A DNA stretch of 64,000 bases from positions 1 to 64,000 of the forward strand of contig NZ_BDBS01000057.1 in the NCBI RefSeq assembly GCF_001613105.1, read 5' to 3'. Under the pieces are notes generated by a model. That model was not told where the DNA came from and ran no database searches. It was given only the letters and a program-made list of their open reading frames with translations. The translations under genes were made by a program, and so were the position numbers. Each line of letters starts with the position of its first letter. Position 1 is the first letter of the stretch. Positions 8,775 to 17,660 of the stretch are shown here, one piece after another. This stretch comes from Nocardia pseudobrasiliensis NBRC 108224 (GTDB lineage Bacteria > Actinomycetota > Actinomycetes > Mycobacteriales > Mycobacteriaceae).

Positions 8775-10463
8775 ATGGAGTTCAGATCGGGCGGCGAGGG
8801 CCAGGGCGAGAACCCGGGCTCCGCGCGCAACGAGTTCGCGCGGCGACTGGCCGCCCTGCATCGCGCGGCGGGCCTACCGTCGCTGCGCAATGTGGCGATG
8901 CTGGCACAGCGCCGTGGCGAGGGGGATCATCGGTCGGCGGTGGCGACCGCACAGCGCATCAGCGACTGGGTGAGCGGGCGCAATGTGCCCGCCCGTTTCG
9001 AATCACTGGTCCCGGTGCTACAGGTATTGGGTTCACGGGCCCGGCGGCGCGCCGGAACCCCTTCCGAGACAATCAATTTACGCGCCTGGCGGATGCTGTG
9101 GTCGGCGGCTCGCGCCACGCCGGTGGCCTCGGCGGGCGGGCCCGGCGCGCCGTATCCCGACGCCGCGGGCTTCTCCGAGGCGCACGAATCGGTGTTCTTC
9201 GGCCGTCGGCGCGCGCTGAGCGGGCTGCTGGAAATGATTCGCGCGTCGGCGGATTCGGATCGACCCGCCCGTCCGATCGTCCTCACCGGCGCCTCCGGCG
9301 TCGGCAAATCGGCCCTGCTGCACGCGGGCGTGGTCCCGGCGCTACGGGCCGAACCGGGCCGCTGGGCGATCGCGGCCATGGTCCCGGGCCGGGACCCGCT
9401 CGGCACCCTGGCCCGAATCTTCGGCGGCAGTTCGGATTTCGCCCTCGCCGACTTGGACGCACAGACGATCGCCCGCTGGTCCGGCGGCCGGCGGCCGCTG
9501 CTGATTGTCGACCAGTTCGAACAGCTCTACCGACCCGAGCTGGATCCGGCCGCCCGCGAGGGCTTCCTCCGATGGCTCGACCGCCTGACGGCCGTCGGCT
9601 CGGTCCTCGTCTCGATCCGCTCGGATCAGGTGGTCCACTGCTCGGAACCGTCCTGGCTGTCGAATGCCCTGCAGCACAACAGCTTCACCCTCACGCCCAT
9701 GCGCAGACAGGAACTCGTCTCGGCCATCGTCGGCCCGCCGCGCACCCGCGGGGTGACCGTCGATCCCGGCGTGGTCGACCTGCTGATCGCATCGCTCGAC
9801 GGCGGCCGGGCCGTACCCGCCCGCCCCGCCGACGCGGGTGCGCTGCCCGTGCTGTCGACGGCGATGCGATCGATGTGGGCGCGCCGCAGCGGCGAGCGGC
9901 TCGACATCGCCACCTACCGCAGGGTGGGCGGTGTGGCCGGGGTGGTCGGGCAATTGGCCGAGCGCTACTGGGCCGGGCTCACCGAACGCGAGCGCCTCGA
10001 CGCCCAGCAGGTGCTGCTGGCCCTGGTCACCGTCCACCGCGACGGCACGGTCGTGCGACGCCGCGCGCCGCTCGCCGATCTCGACGGCCTCGCCGCGGGC
10101 TCGGGCCCGGATCTCGTCGAACGGCTGGTGCGGGCGCGACTGGTCACCCTGGCCGCCCGCCACGCCGTCCTCGCGCACGACGCGCTGCTGGACTGGGATC
10201 GCCTGCGGAATCTGATCGCCACCAACCGCACCATGCTGATCTGGCGGCAGCGCATCGAGGACGACGCGGCCGAATGGGAAGCCGCCGACCGTGATCCGGG
10301 CCTGCTGTATCGCGGCGTCCGCCTCACCAGCGCGATCCGCAGCGCCGATCCGTCACTGAGCCCCGCCGCCACCCGATTCCTCCGGGCGTGCGCCCGGACC
10401 GAACTCGGTGGTTCGGAGGAGTCCGGCCGGGTAGACGAGTACGAGGAAGCCGCCGCGCGCTGA
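8775..10463 (+). CDS. HTH-like/nSTAND1 NTPase protein lacking WD40 repeats
   Basis: A predicted 562-residue signalling NTPase of the STAND class. Residues about 20-110 form a DNA-binding-like module with the hallmark AQRISDWVSGRNVPARFESL (59-78). Then come an nSTAND1 domain with Walker A TGASGVGKSALL (171-182), Walker B RPLLIVDQFEQLY (240-252), an arginine-rich sensor region (SIRSDQV) and a helical arm to about 530. Related nocardial proteins, as I recall them, continue into WD40 repeats after the segment LLYRGVRL; this one stops about 50 residues later with an acidic tail. An excellent GGGGGAAG site precedes the ATG. The same N-terminal module begins the NB-ARC protein at 33202-35901. Role unknown; regulation or biological conflict are both possible. 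Confidence 0.8.
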   Translation: MEFRSGGEGQGENPGSARNEFARRLAALHRAAGLPSLRNVAMLAQRRGEGDHRSAVATAQRISDWVSGRNVPARFESLVPVLQVLGSRARRRAGTPSETINLRAWRMLWSAARATPVASAGGPGAPYPDAAGFSEAHESVFFGRRRALSGLLEMIRASADSDRPARPIVLTGASGVGKSALLHAGVVPALRAEPGRWAIAAMVPGRDPLGTLARIFGGSSDFALADLDAQTIARWSGGRRPLLIVDQFEQLYRPELDPAAREGFLRWLDRLTAVGSVLVSIRSDQVVHCSEPSWLSNALQHNSFTLTPMRRQELVSAIVGPPRTRGVTVDPGVVDLLIASLDGGRAVPARPADAGALPVLSTAMRSMWARRSGERLDIATYRRVGGVAGVVGQLAERYWAGLTERERLDAQQVLLALVTVHRDGTVVRRRAPLADLDGLAAGSGPDLVERLVRARLVTLAARHAVLAHDALLDWDRLRNLIATNRTMLIWRQRIEDDAAEWEAADRDPGLLYRGVRLTSAIRSADPSLSPAATRFLRACARTELGGSEESGRVDEYEEAAAR

Positions 10464-10525
10464 GTTCGACGGACCGATCGCGGGTCTTGGCGGCTGATTC
10501 GCGATCGGTCCAGGAGACTGTGCTC

Positions 10526-11746
10526 GTGGTCGAGGATGCGAGTTCGGAGCGGATGCCCCGTTGGCTGCCGCGAGCGCTGCTACTGGCGTTCGCGGGGCTG
10601 GCCGCGTATCAACTGGGCGAGTGGGCCTTCCACAAACTGCTCGGCCTGATCACGATGATGTTGGTCGCCTTCTTCATCTCGCTGGCGATGGAACCCGCGG
10701 TCGATCTGATGACCGCGCGCAAGGTGCCGCGCGGAGTCGCCACCGCCGTGGTCTTCGTGCTCTTGTTCGCCGCGGTCGGCGGATTTCTCGCCGCGCTGGT
10801 GACGCTGCTGGTGGAGACGGTGAGCAATCTGCTCAACGAATTACCCGGCCTGCTCAATCAGTTGGTGGACTGGGTCAACGGCACCTTCCACCAGCATTTC
10901 ACGATCGATCAGCTGCGCGACCGACTGCTGCACGACTCCAACATCATCAACAACTACGCCCAGACGGCCGCCAACAATATCTGGGGACTGTCGAGCACGA
11001 TCCTGGGCGGGCTGGCCCAATTCCTGACCATCGCGCTGTTCAGCATCTATCTCACCGCCGACGGGCCCAAGCTGCGGCGCACGATCTGTTCGCTACTACC
11101 CCAGCGCAGGCAGGACACGGTCCTGCACGCCTGGGATCTGGCGATCGATAAGACCGGCGGCTACCTGTACTCGCGGGCGCTGCTGGCCGTGATCTCGGCG
11201 GTGACCCATGCGATCTTCCTGGCGATCCTCGATCTGCCCAATCCGATCGCGCTGGGTGTGTGGTTCGGCGTGATCGCCTCCTTCGTCCCGACGATCGGCA
11301 CCTATCTGGCGAGTGTGCTGCCGATTCTGGTCGCGCTGACCGTGCAGCCGTTCGACGCGGTCTGGCTGCTCATATTCGTGGTGCTGTACCAGTGGTTCCA
11401 GGACTATCTGCTGCAGCCGCGCATCACCGCGCGCACGGTCGATGTGAACGCGGCCGTGGCACTGCTGTCGGTGCTGGCCGGGGCGGCGCTGCTCGGCGCG
11501 GTCGGCGCGCTGCTGGCCATTCCGGCCACCGCCACCGTGCAGGCCTTCCTCAGTGAATATCTGCCGCGCTACCAGGTGGCCGCCGATCCGCGCATCGACC
11601 GCACCGCGCCCCGGCGCGAACGGAAGGCCATGCTGCGCAGACGCTCCCGGCGCAATCGCCGCGTGCGGTCCGACGAGCCGAACGCGACCGCGCCGACACA
11701 GCACGAGGCCGAACGGGATCAGCCGCCGGAGCGTGCCCCGGAGTAG
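10526..11746 (+). CDS. AI-2E family transporter (PF01594)
   Basis: A multi-pass inner-membrane protein of about 406 residues with roughly eight hydrophobic helices. The large loop between helices (residues about 100-160) and the late block VWFGVIASFVPTIGTYLASVLP followed by WFQDYLLQPRITARTVDVNAAVALLSVL are characteristic of AI-2E/PerM proteins. Members export small molecules or ions; the substrate here is unknown. The C-terminus (about 60 residues) is a basic, disordered cytosolic tail rich in Arg. An AGGAG at 10512-10516 lies 9 nt before the GTG at 10526, which I chose; a GTG at 10520 is too close to it. It follows the STAND gene by about 60 bp and may be co-transcribed. Confidence 0.85.
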   Translation: MVEDASSERMPRWLPRALLLAFAGLAAYQLGEWAFHKLLGLITMMLVAFFISLAMEPAVDLMTARKVPRGVATAVVFVLLFAAVGGFLAALVTLLVETVSNLLNELPGLLNQLVDWVNGTFHQHFTIDQLRDRLLHDSNIINNYAQTAANNIWGLSSTILGGLAQFLTIALFSIYLTADGPKLRRTICSLLPQRRQDTVLHAWDLAIDKTGGYLYSRALLAVISAVTHAIFLAILDLPNPIALGVWFGVIASFVPTIGTYLASVLPILVALTVQPFDAVWLLIFVVLYQWFQDYLLQPRITARTVDVNAAVALLSVLAGAALLGAVGALLAIPATATVQAFLSEYLPRYQVAADPRIDRTAPRRERKAMLRRRSRRNRRVRSDEPNATAPTQHEAERDQPPERAPE

Positions 11747-11831
11747 CGCGAGCCGCCCCGAGGTGGCCCGGACCGCAGGGCGCGCGGAAATTGACGTGCG
11801 GGTCGTTCCAGCCCCGTGCGAAGGTCGATAC

Positions 11832-13034
11832 ATGTCGCTCCCCACCGGAATCTCCCTGCGCTCGGGCGCCGCGGCCGACGAGCCGGCCCTGTATCTGTTG
11901 CTGGCCAATGCGTTCGGCGGACGGGCGACCGCCGATCCGGCCGAGGCCGAGTGGCGCAGGCAGGTCTTTCCGACCGAGCGCGCGATTCTCGCCATGGACG
12001 GCGATCGCATCGTCGGCCACACCAAGGATCGCGAGATGACCCTGACCGTTCCCGGCGAGCGCACGGTCCAGGCGTGCGGCATCGCCGGAGTCGTGGTCGC
12101 CCCGACCCACCGCCGCCGCGGCATCCTGCGCGCGCTGTACACCGAACAGCATCGCCGCATCGAGGAGGCGGGCCTGCCGCTGACCATCTTCACCGCGAGC
12201 CGGGCCACCATCTACGGCCGTTTCGGATACGGACCGACGATCGTGGAGAGCCGGGTCCGCATCGATCGCCGCTTCGCCGAATTCCGGCCCACCGCACCGG
12301 ATCCCGGCGGCGTCGAACTCACCCCGCTCGAGACCGCGCTGGAACGGCAGCTGCCCGAGATCTACGATCGCTGGCGTCGCCGCACGCCCGGCGCGCAGGT
12401 ACGCCCGGCCGCGGCCTGGCAGACCAAACTCGCCGACTATCGCTCCGACGGCGGCCTGTTCGCCCTGGTCCACCCGGACGGCTACGCGCTGTATCGCTAC
12501 CAGTACACCGAGACCGACCTGAACGCCGAGGTGGTCGAATTCCACGCCGTCACCGTCGAGGCGCACGCCGCACTGTGGCGCGCCCTGCTCGGCCTGGATC
12601 TGGTGACGATCGTGGAAACCTCGATCAGCGACGACGATCCGCTGCCCCACCTGATCACCGACAGCCGCCTGGTACGCACGGTCGGCCGCTACGACGCGCT
12701 GTGGGCCCGGTTGATGGATGTGCCCGCGGCCCTGTCGGCGCGCGGCTATCAGCACGATCTGGATGTCGTACTGGCGGTCACCGATCCGTTCCGCCAGGCG
12801 GGCGGCGTCTTCGCGCTGCGGGTGCGCGACGGCGTGGCCGAATGCGAGCCGACGGCCCGGCCCGCCGATGTCGAACTGGGCATGGATGTGCTGGGCAGCC
12901 TGTACCTGGGCGCGCATCGCGCGCGCACATTCGCGGCGGCGAACCGCTTGCAGGCCAAGGACTCCGAGCAGCTGCGCCGCCTGGACCTGGCGTTCACCGG
13001 CGAATGCGAACCGGTCCTCGGCTGGTTCTTCTGA
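11832..13034 (+). CDS. eis: Eis-type GNAT N-acetyltransferase
   Basis: Eis enzymes acetylate amines at several positions, including aminoglycosides and lysines, and act as hexamers. The 400-residue protein has an N-terminal GNAT domain with the acetyl-CoA loop VVVAPTHRRRGIL (87-99). It has the motif TIYGRFGYGP (127-135) containing the proposed general-acid Tyr (about 128), a second GNAT-like domain and a C-terminal SCP2-like domain. In M. tuberculosis Eis the free C-terminal carboxylate of a Phe is proposed as general base; this protein also ends in Phe (GWFF), preserving that feature. Length equals the family norm. The physiological substrate cannot be read from sequence. Confidence 0.88.
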   Translation: MSLPTGISLRSGAAADEPALYLLLANAFGGRATADPAEAEWRRQVFPTERAILAMDGDRIVGHTKDREMTLTVPGERTVQACGIAGVVVAPTHRRRGILRALYTEQHRRIEEAGLPLTIFTASRATIYGRFGYGPTIVESRVRIDRRFAEFRPTAPDPGGVELTPLETALERQLPEIYDRWRRRTPGAQVRPAAAWQTKLADYRSDGGLFALVHPDGYALYRYQYTETDLNAEVVEFHAVTVEAHAALWRALLGLDLVTIVETSISDDDPLPHLITDSRLVRTVGRYDALWARLMDVPAALSARGYQHDLDVVLAVTDPFRQAGGVFALRVRDGVAECEPTARPADVELGMDVLGSLYLGAHRARTFAAANRLQAKDSEQLRRLDLAFTGECEPVLGWFF

Positions 13035-13086
13035 TGTGATCCGCGGCTCGTCGACGGGACCCGGGCCGCACTGGCATGCTGGTGCC

Positions 13087-13485
13087 GTGAGCCTCATCCG
13101 GTTGGTCCTGAATGTGCTGTGGCTGGTGTTCGCCGGCTTCTGGATGGCGCTGGGCTATCTGGTGGCCGGTGTCATCTGCTGTGTGCTGATCGTCACCATC
13201 CCGTTCGGCATCGCGTCGTTCCGCATCGCGGGCTATGTGCTGTGGCCGTTCGGCCGCGAGGCCGTGGCCCGGCCGGGCGCGGGGGTGCCGTCGTTGATCG
13301 GCAATGTGATCTGGGTGCTGGTGGCGGGCTGGTGGCTCGCGCTCGGACACCTGCTCACCAGCATTCCGCTGTTCATCTCGATCGTCGGCATCCCGTTCGG
13401 GTGGGCCAACCTCAAGCTCATCCCGATCTCGCTCATGCCGCTGGGCCGCGAAATCGTGCCCAGCGACCGGGCTTTCGGGCAGTGA
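13087..13485 (+). CDS. YccF domain membrane protein
   Basis: A 132-residue inner-membrane protein made of two similar YccF (PF03733) units. Each has a hydrophobic helix followed by a conserved proline/glycine turn: VTIPFGIASFRIAGYVLWPFGRE and VGIPFGWANLKLIPISLMPLGRE. Four membrane segments are visible. Function unknown. The GTG start at 13087 lies 52 bp after the eis stop, so it may be in the same transcript. It converges with the marR gene, 4 bp apart. Confidence 0.85.
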   Translation: MSLIRLVLNVLWLVFAGFWMALGYLVAGVICCVLIVTIPFGIASFRIAGYVLWPFGREAVARPGAGVPSLIGNVIWVLVAGWWLALGHLLTSIPLFISIVGIPFGWANLKLIPISLMPLGREIVPSDRAFGQ

Positions 13486-13489
13486 CGCG

Positions 13490-13927
13490 CTATTCCGATT
13501 GATCCACAATCTGTTTCATGATCGCGACCGCGTCCCGCAACACCTGCAGCTGATCGGGGCGCAGGCCCGCCAGCTGTTCGGTCATCCACGCCTCACGGGC
13601 GTTGTTCTCGTCCTGCACCAGCGCGCGGCCCGCCTCCGACAGCGACACGATGATCTGGCGGCCGTCGGTGGGGTGCGGGTTGCGTTCCACCAGTTGCAGT
13701 TCCGACAGCGACGCGATGACGCGGGTCATCGATGGCGGCTGGACGCGCTCCTTGGCGGCCAGCGTGCCCGGCGTCATGGCGCCCTCGCGGTTGAGCGTCG
13801 CCAGGGCCGACAGCTGGGTCAGCGAAATCTGGGCGTCGGCGCGGCGGCCCCGCAGATGTCGCGTCAAGCGCACGACCGCCAGGGAGAGCTCGGCGGCCAG
13901 CGCGCGAATGTCGGAAGGCGTTGTCAC
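13490..13927 (-). CDS. MarR-family transcriptional regulator
   Basis: A 145-residue winged-helix repressor-type protein. The recognition region is LSALATLNREGAMTPGTLAAKERVQPPSMTRVIASLSEL (residues about 40-79), followed by the wing VERNPHPTDGRQIIVSLSEAG. The ligand is unknown. Position and length match Rv0880, and it is divergent from a DUF2530 gene (13992) as Rv0880/Rv0879c are. The start was set at the GTG at 13927, where similarity begins; upstream codons overlap the divergent promoter. Confidence 0.88.
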   Translation of the reverse strand: MTTPSDIRALAAELSLAVVRLTRHLRGRRADAQISLTQLSALATLNREGAMTPGTLAAKERVQPPSMTRVIASLSELQLVERNPHPTDGRQIIVSLSEAGRALVQDENNAREAWMTEQLAGLRPDQLQVLRDAVAIMKQIVDQSE

Positions 13928-13991
13928 AGAGGCAAACGATACGGGACCCGCCACCCACGAGACGGCCGTTCCCGTCGCTAAGGTTGACATC

Positions 13992-14228
13992 GTGACCCGC
14001 AACGTGCCCGAAATTCCGCCGCATCTGACCGATCCGCGCCCGGTGCTGGTCGTCGGCGTGCTCGCGTGGGCAATCGCGACCGTACTCGTGTGGACGGTCG
14101 ACGCCTGGGCCCCCGCCCGGCCGATCTGCCTGATGGGCATGGTCGTCGGACTTCTCGCCTATCTGATCTTCGTACTCCAGCGGCGCTCCGCGCGACGGGG
14201 TGACAAGGGTGCACAAAAAGGTCTCTGA
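13992..14228 (+). CDS. DUF2530 small membrane protein
   Basis: A 78-residue protein with two hydrophobic helices (VLVVGVLAWAIATVLVW and ICLMGMVVGLLAYLIFVLQ) and a basic C-terminal tail. The N-terminal motif PEIPPHLTDPRPVL is typical of DUF2530 (Rv0879c-like). Function unknown. The 64-bp gap to the divergent marR gene must hold both promoters. Confidence 0.82.
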   Translation: MTRNVPEIPPHLTDPRPVLVVGVLAWAIATVLVWTVDAWAPARPICLMGMVVGLLAYLIFVLQRRSARRGDKGAQKGL

Positions 14229-14249
14229 GAAGTTTTTACAGCCCGCGAA

Positions 14250-14278
14250 TTGACTGTTCGCGCACTTGCCGCTTAACT
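14250..14278 (+). promoter_or_regulatory. Sigma-70-type promoter for a leaderless tetR mRNA
   Basis: TTGACT (14250-14255), a 17-nt spacer and TTAACT (14273-14278) form a near-consensus promoter. The expected transcription start is 14285, one base before the GTG start at 14286, so the message should be essentially leaderless. This agrees with the absence of any ribosome-binding site. Confidence 0.7.
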
Positions 14279-14285
14279 GCCTTGG

Positions 14286-14912
14286 GTGTCCTCCCGATTG
14301 AGCGTCGAAGAAAGACGGGCCCACCTTATCGAGGCGGCCATCGGTCTTGCCGAAAAAAAGGGCGTCGCCGGGGTTACCACGCGCGATGTAGCTCAGGCGG
14401 CCGGTGTTTCGCTCGGTGTGGTGCATTACTGTTTCGAAAACAAGGACGCGCTGATGACCGAACTGGTCAAGGCGTTGTCGATGGAATTGCGCGATTCCGT
14501 TGAGACCAACGAAACGGTCTGGCAGGACGTTGGAAGCGGAAAGGAATCGCTTCAAAATTTGGTGCGCGCGAGCCTGGAACTACTCTGGCTCAACATCGAA
14601 GCGACGCCCGAACGACAGCTGCTCACCTACGAAACCACCACCTACGCACTGCGCGAAAGCGAACAAACCCCGGCAAAACTCGCGATCGCCCGAGAGCAGT
14701 ACACGTTCAACGACTCCACCGTCGCCGATGTGCTCGAACACGCCCGCGACGCGACCGGCACCCAGTGGTCGGTTCCGGTACAGACGCTGAGTCGCTTCAC
14801 CCTCAACGTCATCGACGGCGTCGTATTGCGCTGGTTGGTCGACAACGACAGCGATGCGGTGCGCACTCAGCTGGATGTGCTCGCCGAGATGGTCACGACG
14901 TACGCGAAGTAA
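14286..14912 (+). CDS. TetR-family regulator (BetI-like C-terminus)
   Basis: A 208-residue one-component regulator. The HTH is at residues about 14-60 (LIEAAIGLAEKKGVAGVTTRDVAQAAGVSLGVVHYCFENKDALM). The C-terminal part resembles TetR_C_6/BetI-type effector domains. The coding sequence uses more A/T than its neighbours (for example the GAAAAAAAG run near the start), which might reflect later acquisition. Its 3' end overlaps the convergent ATPase gene by 20 bp. The target is unknown. The start is supported by a promoter placed for a leaderless message. Confidence 0.85.
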   Translation: MSSRLSVEERRAHLIEAAIGLAEKKGVAGVTTRDVAQAAGVSLGVVHYCFENKDALMTELVKALSMELRDSVETNETVWQDVGSGKESLQNLVRASLELLWLNIEATPERQLLTYETTTYALRESEQTPAKLAIAREQYTFNDSTVADVLEHARDATGTQWSVPVQTLSRFTLNVIDGVVLRWLVDNDSDAVRTQLDVLAEMVTTYAK

Positions 14913-17652
14913 CCTGTCGCCGAACATGTGTCGTGGTGTCCTCGCGCCACCACGGCACCTCGGCCACACCCTCGTAGGCGCCGCTCAGTCGGACCCGCAA
15001 ACGATCGTGCAATACCAAATCGCCTGCGGGACGGCCGAATTGCAGACTCAGCACCACGCCCAGCGGTTCGTCGGCCCAGTTCGTCGACTCGCCGGGATCG
15101 AGGATCTCGGCGGTCATCGCATCCGATGCCAGTGGTAGATCCAGCAGATCGGCCAGTGCGGCAGCGTGTTCCAGATCTCCGACCACCAGCCGATCGGGCG
15201 GAATCACCAGCCCGTACCAGGGGCGGTCCAGCACCATGGCCCGCGCGGGGTCGATCACCGCGCCCGACAGCGCACGTACCCGTTCCGGTGGTGCGAGCGC
15301 GTCCAGATCGAGATGGGTTGCGGCCGTGGCCAGTCGGGCGTGCGTTCGGGAAATCGCCTCCGGCGACGGCCTTTTCGCGGGGTCGGCGAGCGCTTCGAGC
15401 AGGGCGGCTGCCAGTTCCTGATCGATGGTCTCCGGATCGGCCAGCACCGCGCGTAGCGCCTGCGCCTCGGCCGGTGCGAAATTCGCCGATTCCGGTAGCA
15501 GTCCGGCGAAGACGGGATCGCCGGGCGCGCGGAACAGGCCGAGGGGTGTGCCATCGATGCGGGCGTGGCGGCGCAGCCACCACGCGGTGTAGCCGTCGCG
15601 GTCGGCCAGCAGCGGGCGGGTGCCGGGCTCGGACAGCAACAACCGCAACGCCTTCGGCCATGCCTCGTCGGCGACCAGATCCAGATCGCGCACCGCGGCC
15701 AGTTCCGGCGGATCCTCGGCCAGGCCGTCCCACCACCGCTCCTCGTCGTCGAGGTGATGGTCGGGTCCGGTCGGATCGCTTTCGGTGACGACGGTGAAGC
15801 CCCAGCCGACGCCGATCGCGCGCAGGGCCGCGGGGCCGTACCTGTCCACGATCGTGGAATCGACTGTGCCGAACGGCGAATCGGCCACCAGCAGCTCGGC
15901 CAGGGGCGCTTGCGGCAGCAGCAGCTCGTCGGCCGGGCGGGATTCGCCCGCGGTATCGGGTAATTCGAGCAGGCCGAGACCGGGCGGTAGGACCGCGTCG
16001 TCGGGCAGTTGCGCGGCCAGGCCCAGGACGGCGGCGACGGTATCCGGATCGGCCGGGTCGAGTTCCAGTTCCCCTAGCAGCGCGGGGTCGTTCAGCAGAT
16101 CCTCGGCGGTGACCGAGCGCGCGCCGAGTCTGTCCAGCAGTTCGTGCGCGGCCTCGGGGTGCACCAGGCGGGCCCAGCGCACCGGGAGGGTGGTGTCGAG
16201 GTGGTCGTCCAGGACGACCGTGCGGGGGCCGGTGACGAGCCGACCGTCGGTCAGCGGAACCGCCAGTGCGCCCAGTTCTTCCACGGCCAGCGGATCGGTG
16301 ACGAACGGATCCAGGGCGTCGTAGAGGGCGTACCACCAGTTCGGCGGACGCTCCAGACCCGAGGACAGCTCGGCGATCCGGGCCAGGCCGATGCGGTGGA
16401 CGTCGAGGACGGCCAGGGTGTCGGCGGCGACGCGGCCGGACAGATCGGCGATCACCAGGGGGCCGAGGACATCGGCGAGCAGTTCGGTGAGTTCGGTGGT
16501 GGCGCCGGGGAATACGCTGCTGCGCCGGGGTGCGGCGGTGGCGTCGGTGGTTTCGCCGGTCGGATCGAGTACGGGCAGCCATGGGGCGCCACGGAGTTCA
16601 TCGATGAGCGCCTCGCGCAGCAGGCCGTCGGTTTCGCTGCGGGCGAAGCCCGGGGTGGGCACCAGGACCAGTCGGTCGCGCGGCGGTAGAGCGCGCGCGA
16701 AATCGGCGTAGCCCGAAGCCAATTCGGCGATGCGAGCGCCAGGGAGCAGGCGGCGGCGGTCGGGCTGCATCGCGATATCGGCGATCAGCAGGGCGGGTAG
16801 CGAGAGCTCCTCGTCGGAGCGGGTCGGGGCGCGTAGGACATCGGAACCCGCCGAGACGGGGCGGCCGTCGCGGATCGGCAGCAGCCAGCGGGCGCGACCG
16901 GTCGTGAACTGCCACCAGATCCGCGTCTCGTCGGCCGGGCCGGACAGGCGCAGCTCCGCCAGTCCGTTGCCGAGTTCGGTGAGCGCACTGATGATTTCGT
17001 CGTCAGCGATTCGAATGGCTTGCAGAGCAGGCAGTTCCAGCAGCAGATCGGCGGCTTCGACGCGCATGGCGGCCAGTAGCGAATCGGGATCGATGTCCGG
17101 GCGCAGGCGGAGCACGATCTCACTGTCGAATCCATCGGCGGGGGCGTCCGAGACGGGCCAGGCCAGACGCAACACCGGCGGCTGGAAGCCGTCCGCCGGG
17201 ATATGGATATCATTGTCCCGCAGCGTATTCCAGGTCTCAGCTCGGGAGAACCGCACCGAACCGGCACTCGATCGGAATTCGATCTCCTCGGAGACAGCCA
17301 CCACCGCGGTGAACCCGACGCCGAACCGCCCCACGGTCGACCCGGCCTCCGATTTCGCCGAGGCCCGCAGCGCGGTCAGCGCGTGCACCCCCGAAACATC
17401 CAACGGCACACCGGTATTGGCCACATGCAGTCCGGCAGCGTCCACCCACACCGCGACCCGCCCCGGCGCTCCGCCCCTGGCCGCCGCATCCGCGGCATTC
17501 TGCGCCAACTCGGTCAGCAACCGATCCCGATACCCCGCCCGCACGAGATCCCCCTCGGTAGCGGCATCCTCCCGCAGCCGAGTAGGCGACCCCCGCCAGG
17601 CCGCGACCACCCCTTCCCGCAGCCCCGCCGTCCCGAACGGATCCACCCCCAC
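14893..17652 (-). CDS. Sacsin/Hsp90-like GHKL ATPase-domain protein
   Basis: A large (about 919-residue) cytosolic protein. Its N-terminus carries a Bergerat-fold ATP site: LLTELAQNAADAAARGG (the N box with Asn), then GLHVANTGVPLDV (G1-like D-x-G replaced by an A-N-T-G form), then GSTVGRFGVGFTAVVAV (G2 box). This matches the 'sacsin N-terminal ATP-binding-like' group often annotated as Hsp90-like. The rest is leucine/alanine-rich without recognised domains. The start is probably the GTG at 17652, only 8 bp after the upstream DUF3027 stop, so translation is likely coupled; GTG at 17646 is possible. Function unknown; an ATP-driven chaperone or scaffold is an inference. Confidence 0.78.
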   Translation of the reverse strand: MGVDPFGTAGLREGVVAAWRGSPTRLREDAATEGDLVRAGYRDRLLTELAQNAADAAARGGAPGRVAVWVDAAGLHVANTGVPLDVSGVHALTALRASAKSEAGSTVGRFGVGFTAVVAVSEEIEFRSSAGSVRFSRAETWNTLRDNDIHIPADGFQPPVLRLAWPVSDAPADGFDSEIVLRLRPDIDPDSLLAAMRVEAADLLLELPALQAIRIADDEIISALTELGNGLAELRLSGPADETRIWWQFTTGRARWLLPIRDGRPVSAGSDVLRAPTRSDEELSLPALLIADIAMQPDRRRLLPGARIAELASGYADFARALPPRDRLVLVPTPGFARSETDGLLREALIDELRGAPWLPVLDPTGETTDATAAPRRSSVFPGATTELTELLADVLGPLVIADLSGRVAADTLAVLDVHRIGLARIAELSSGLERPPNWWYALYDALDPFVTDPLAVEELGALAVPLTDGRLVTGPRTVVLDDHLDTTLPVRWARLVHPEAAHELLDRLGARSVTAEDLLNDPALLGELELDPADPDTVAAVLGLAAQLPDDAVLPPGLGLLELPDTAGESRPADELLLPQAPLAELLVADSPFGTVDSTIVDRYGPAALRAIGVGWGFTVVTESDPTGPDHHLDDEERWWDGLAEDPPELAAVRDLDLVADEAWPKALRLLLSEPGTRPLLADRDGYTAWWLRRHARIDGTPLGLFRAPGDPVFAGLLPESANFAPAEAQALRAVLADPETIDQELAAALLEALADPAKRPSPEAISRTHARLATAATHLDLDALAPPERVRALSGAVIDPARAMVLDRPWYGLVIPPDRLVVGDLEHAAALADLLDLPLASDAMTAEILDPGESTNWADEPLGVVLSLQFGRPAGDLVLHDRLRVRLSGAYEGVAEVPWWREDTTTHVRRQVTSRTS

Positions 17653-17660
17653 CCCGCCGA

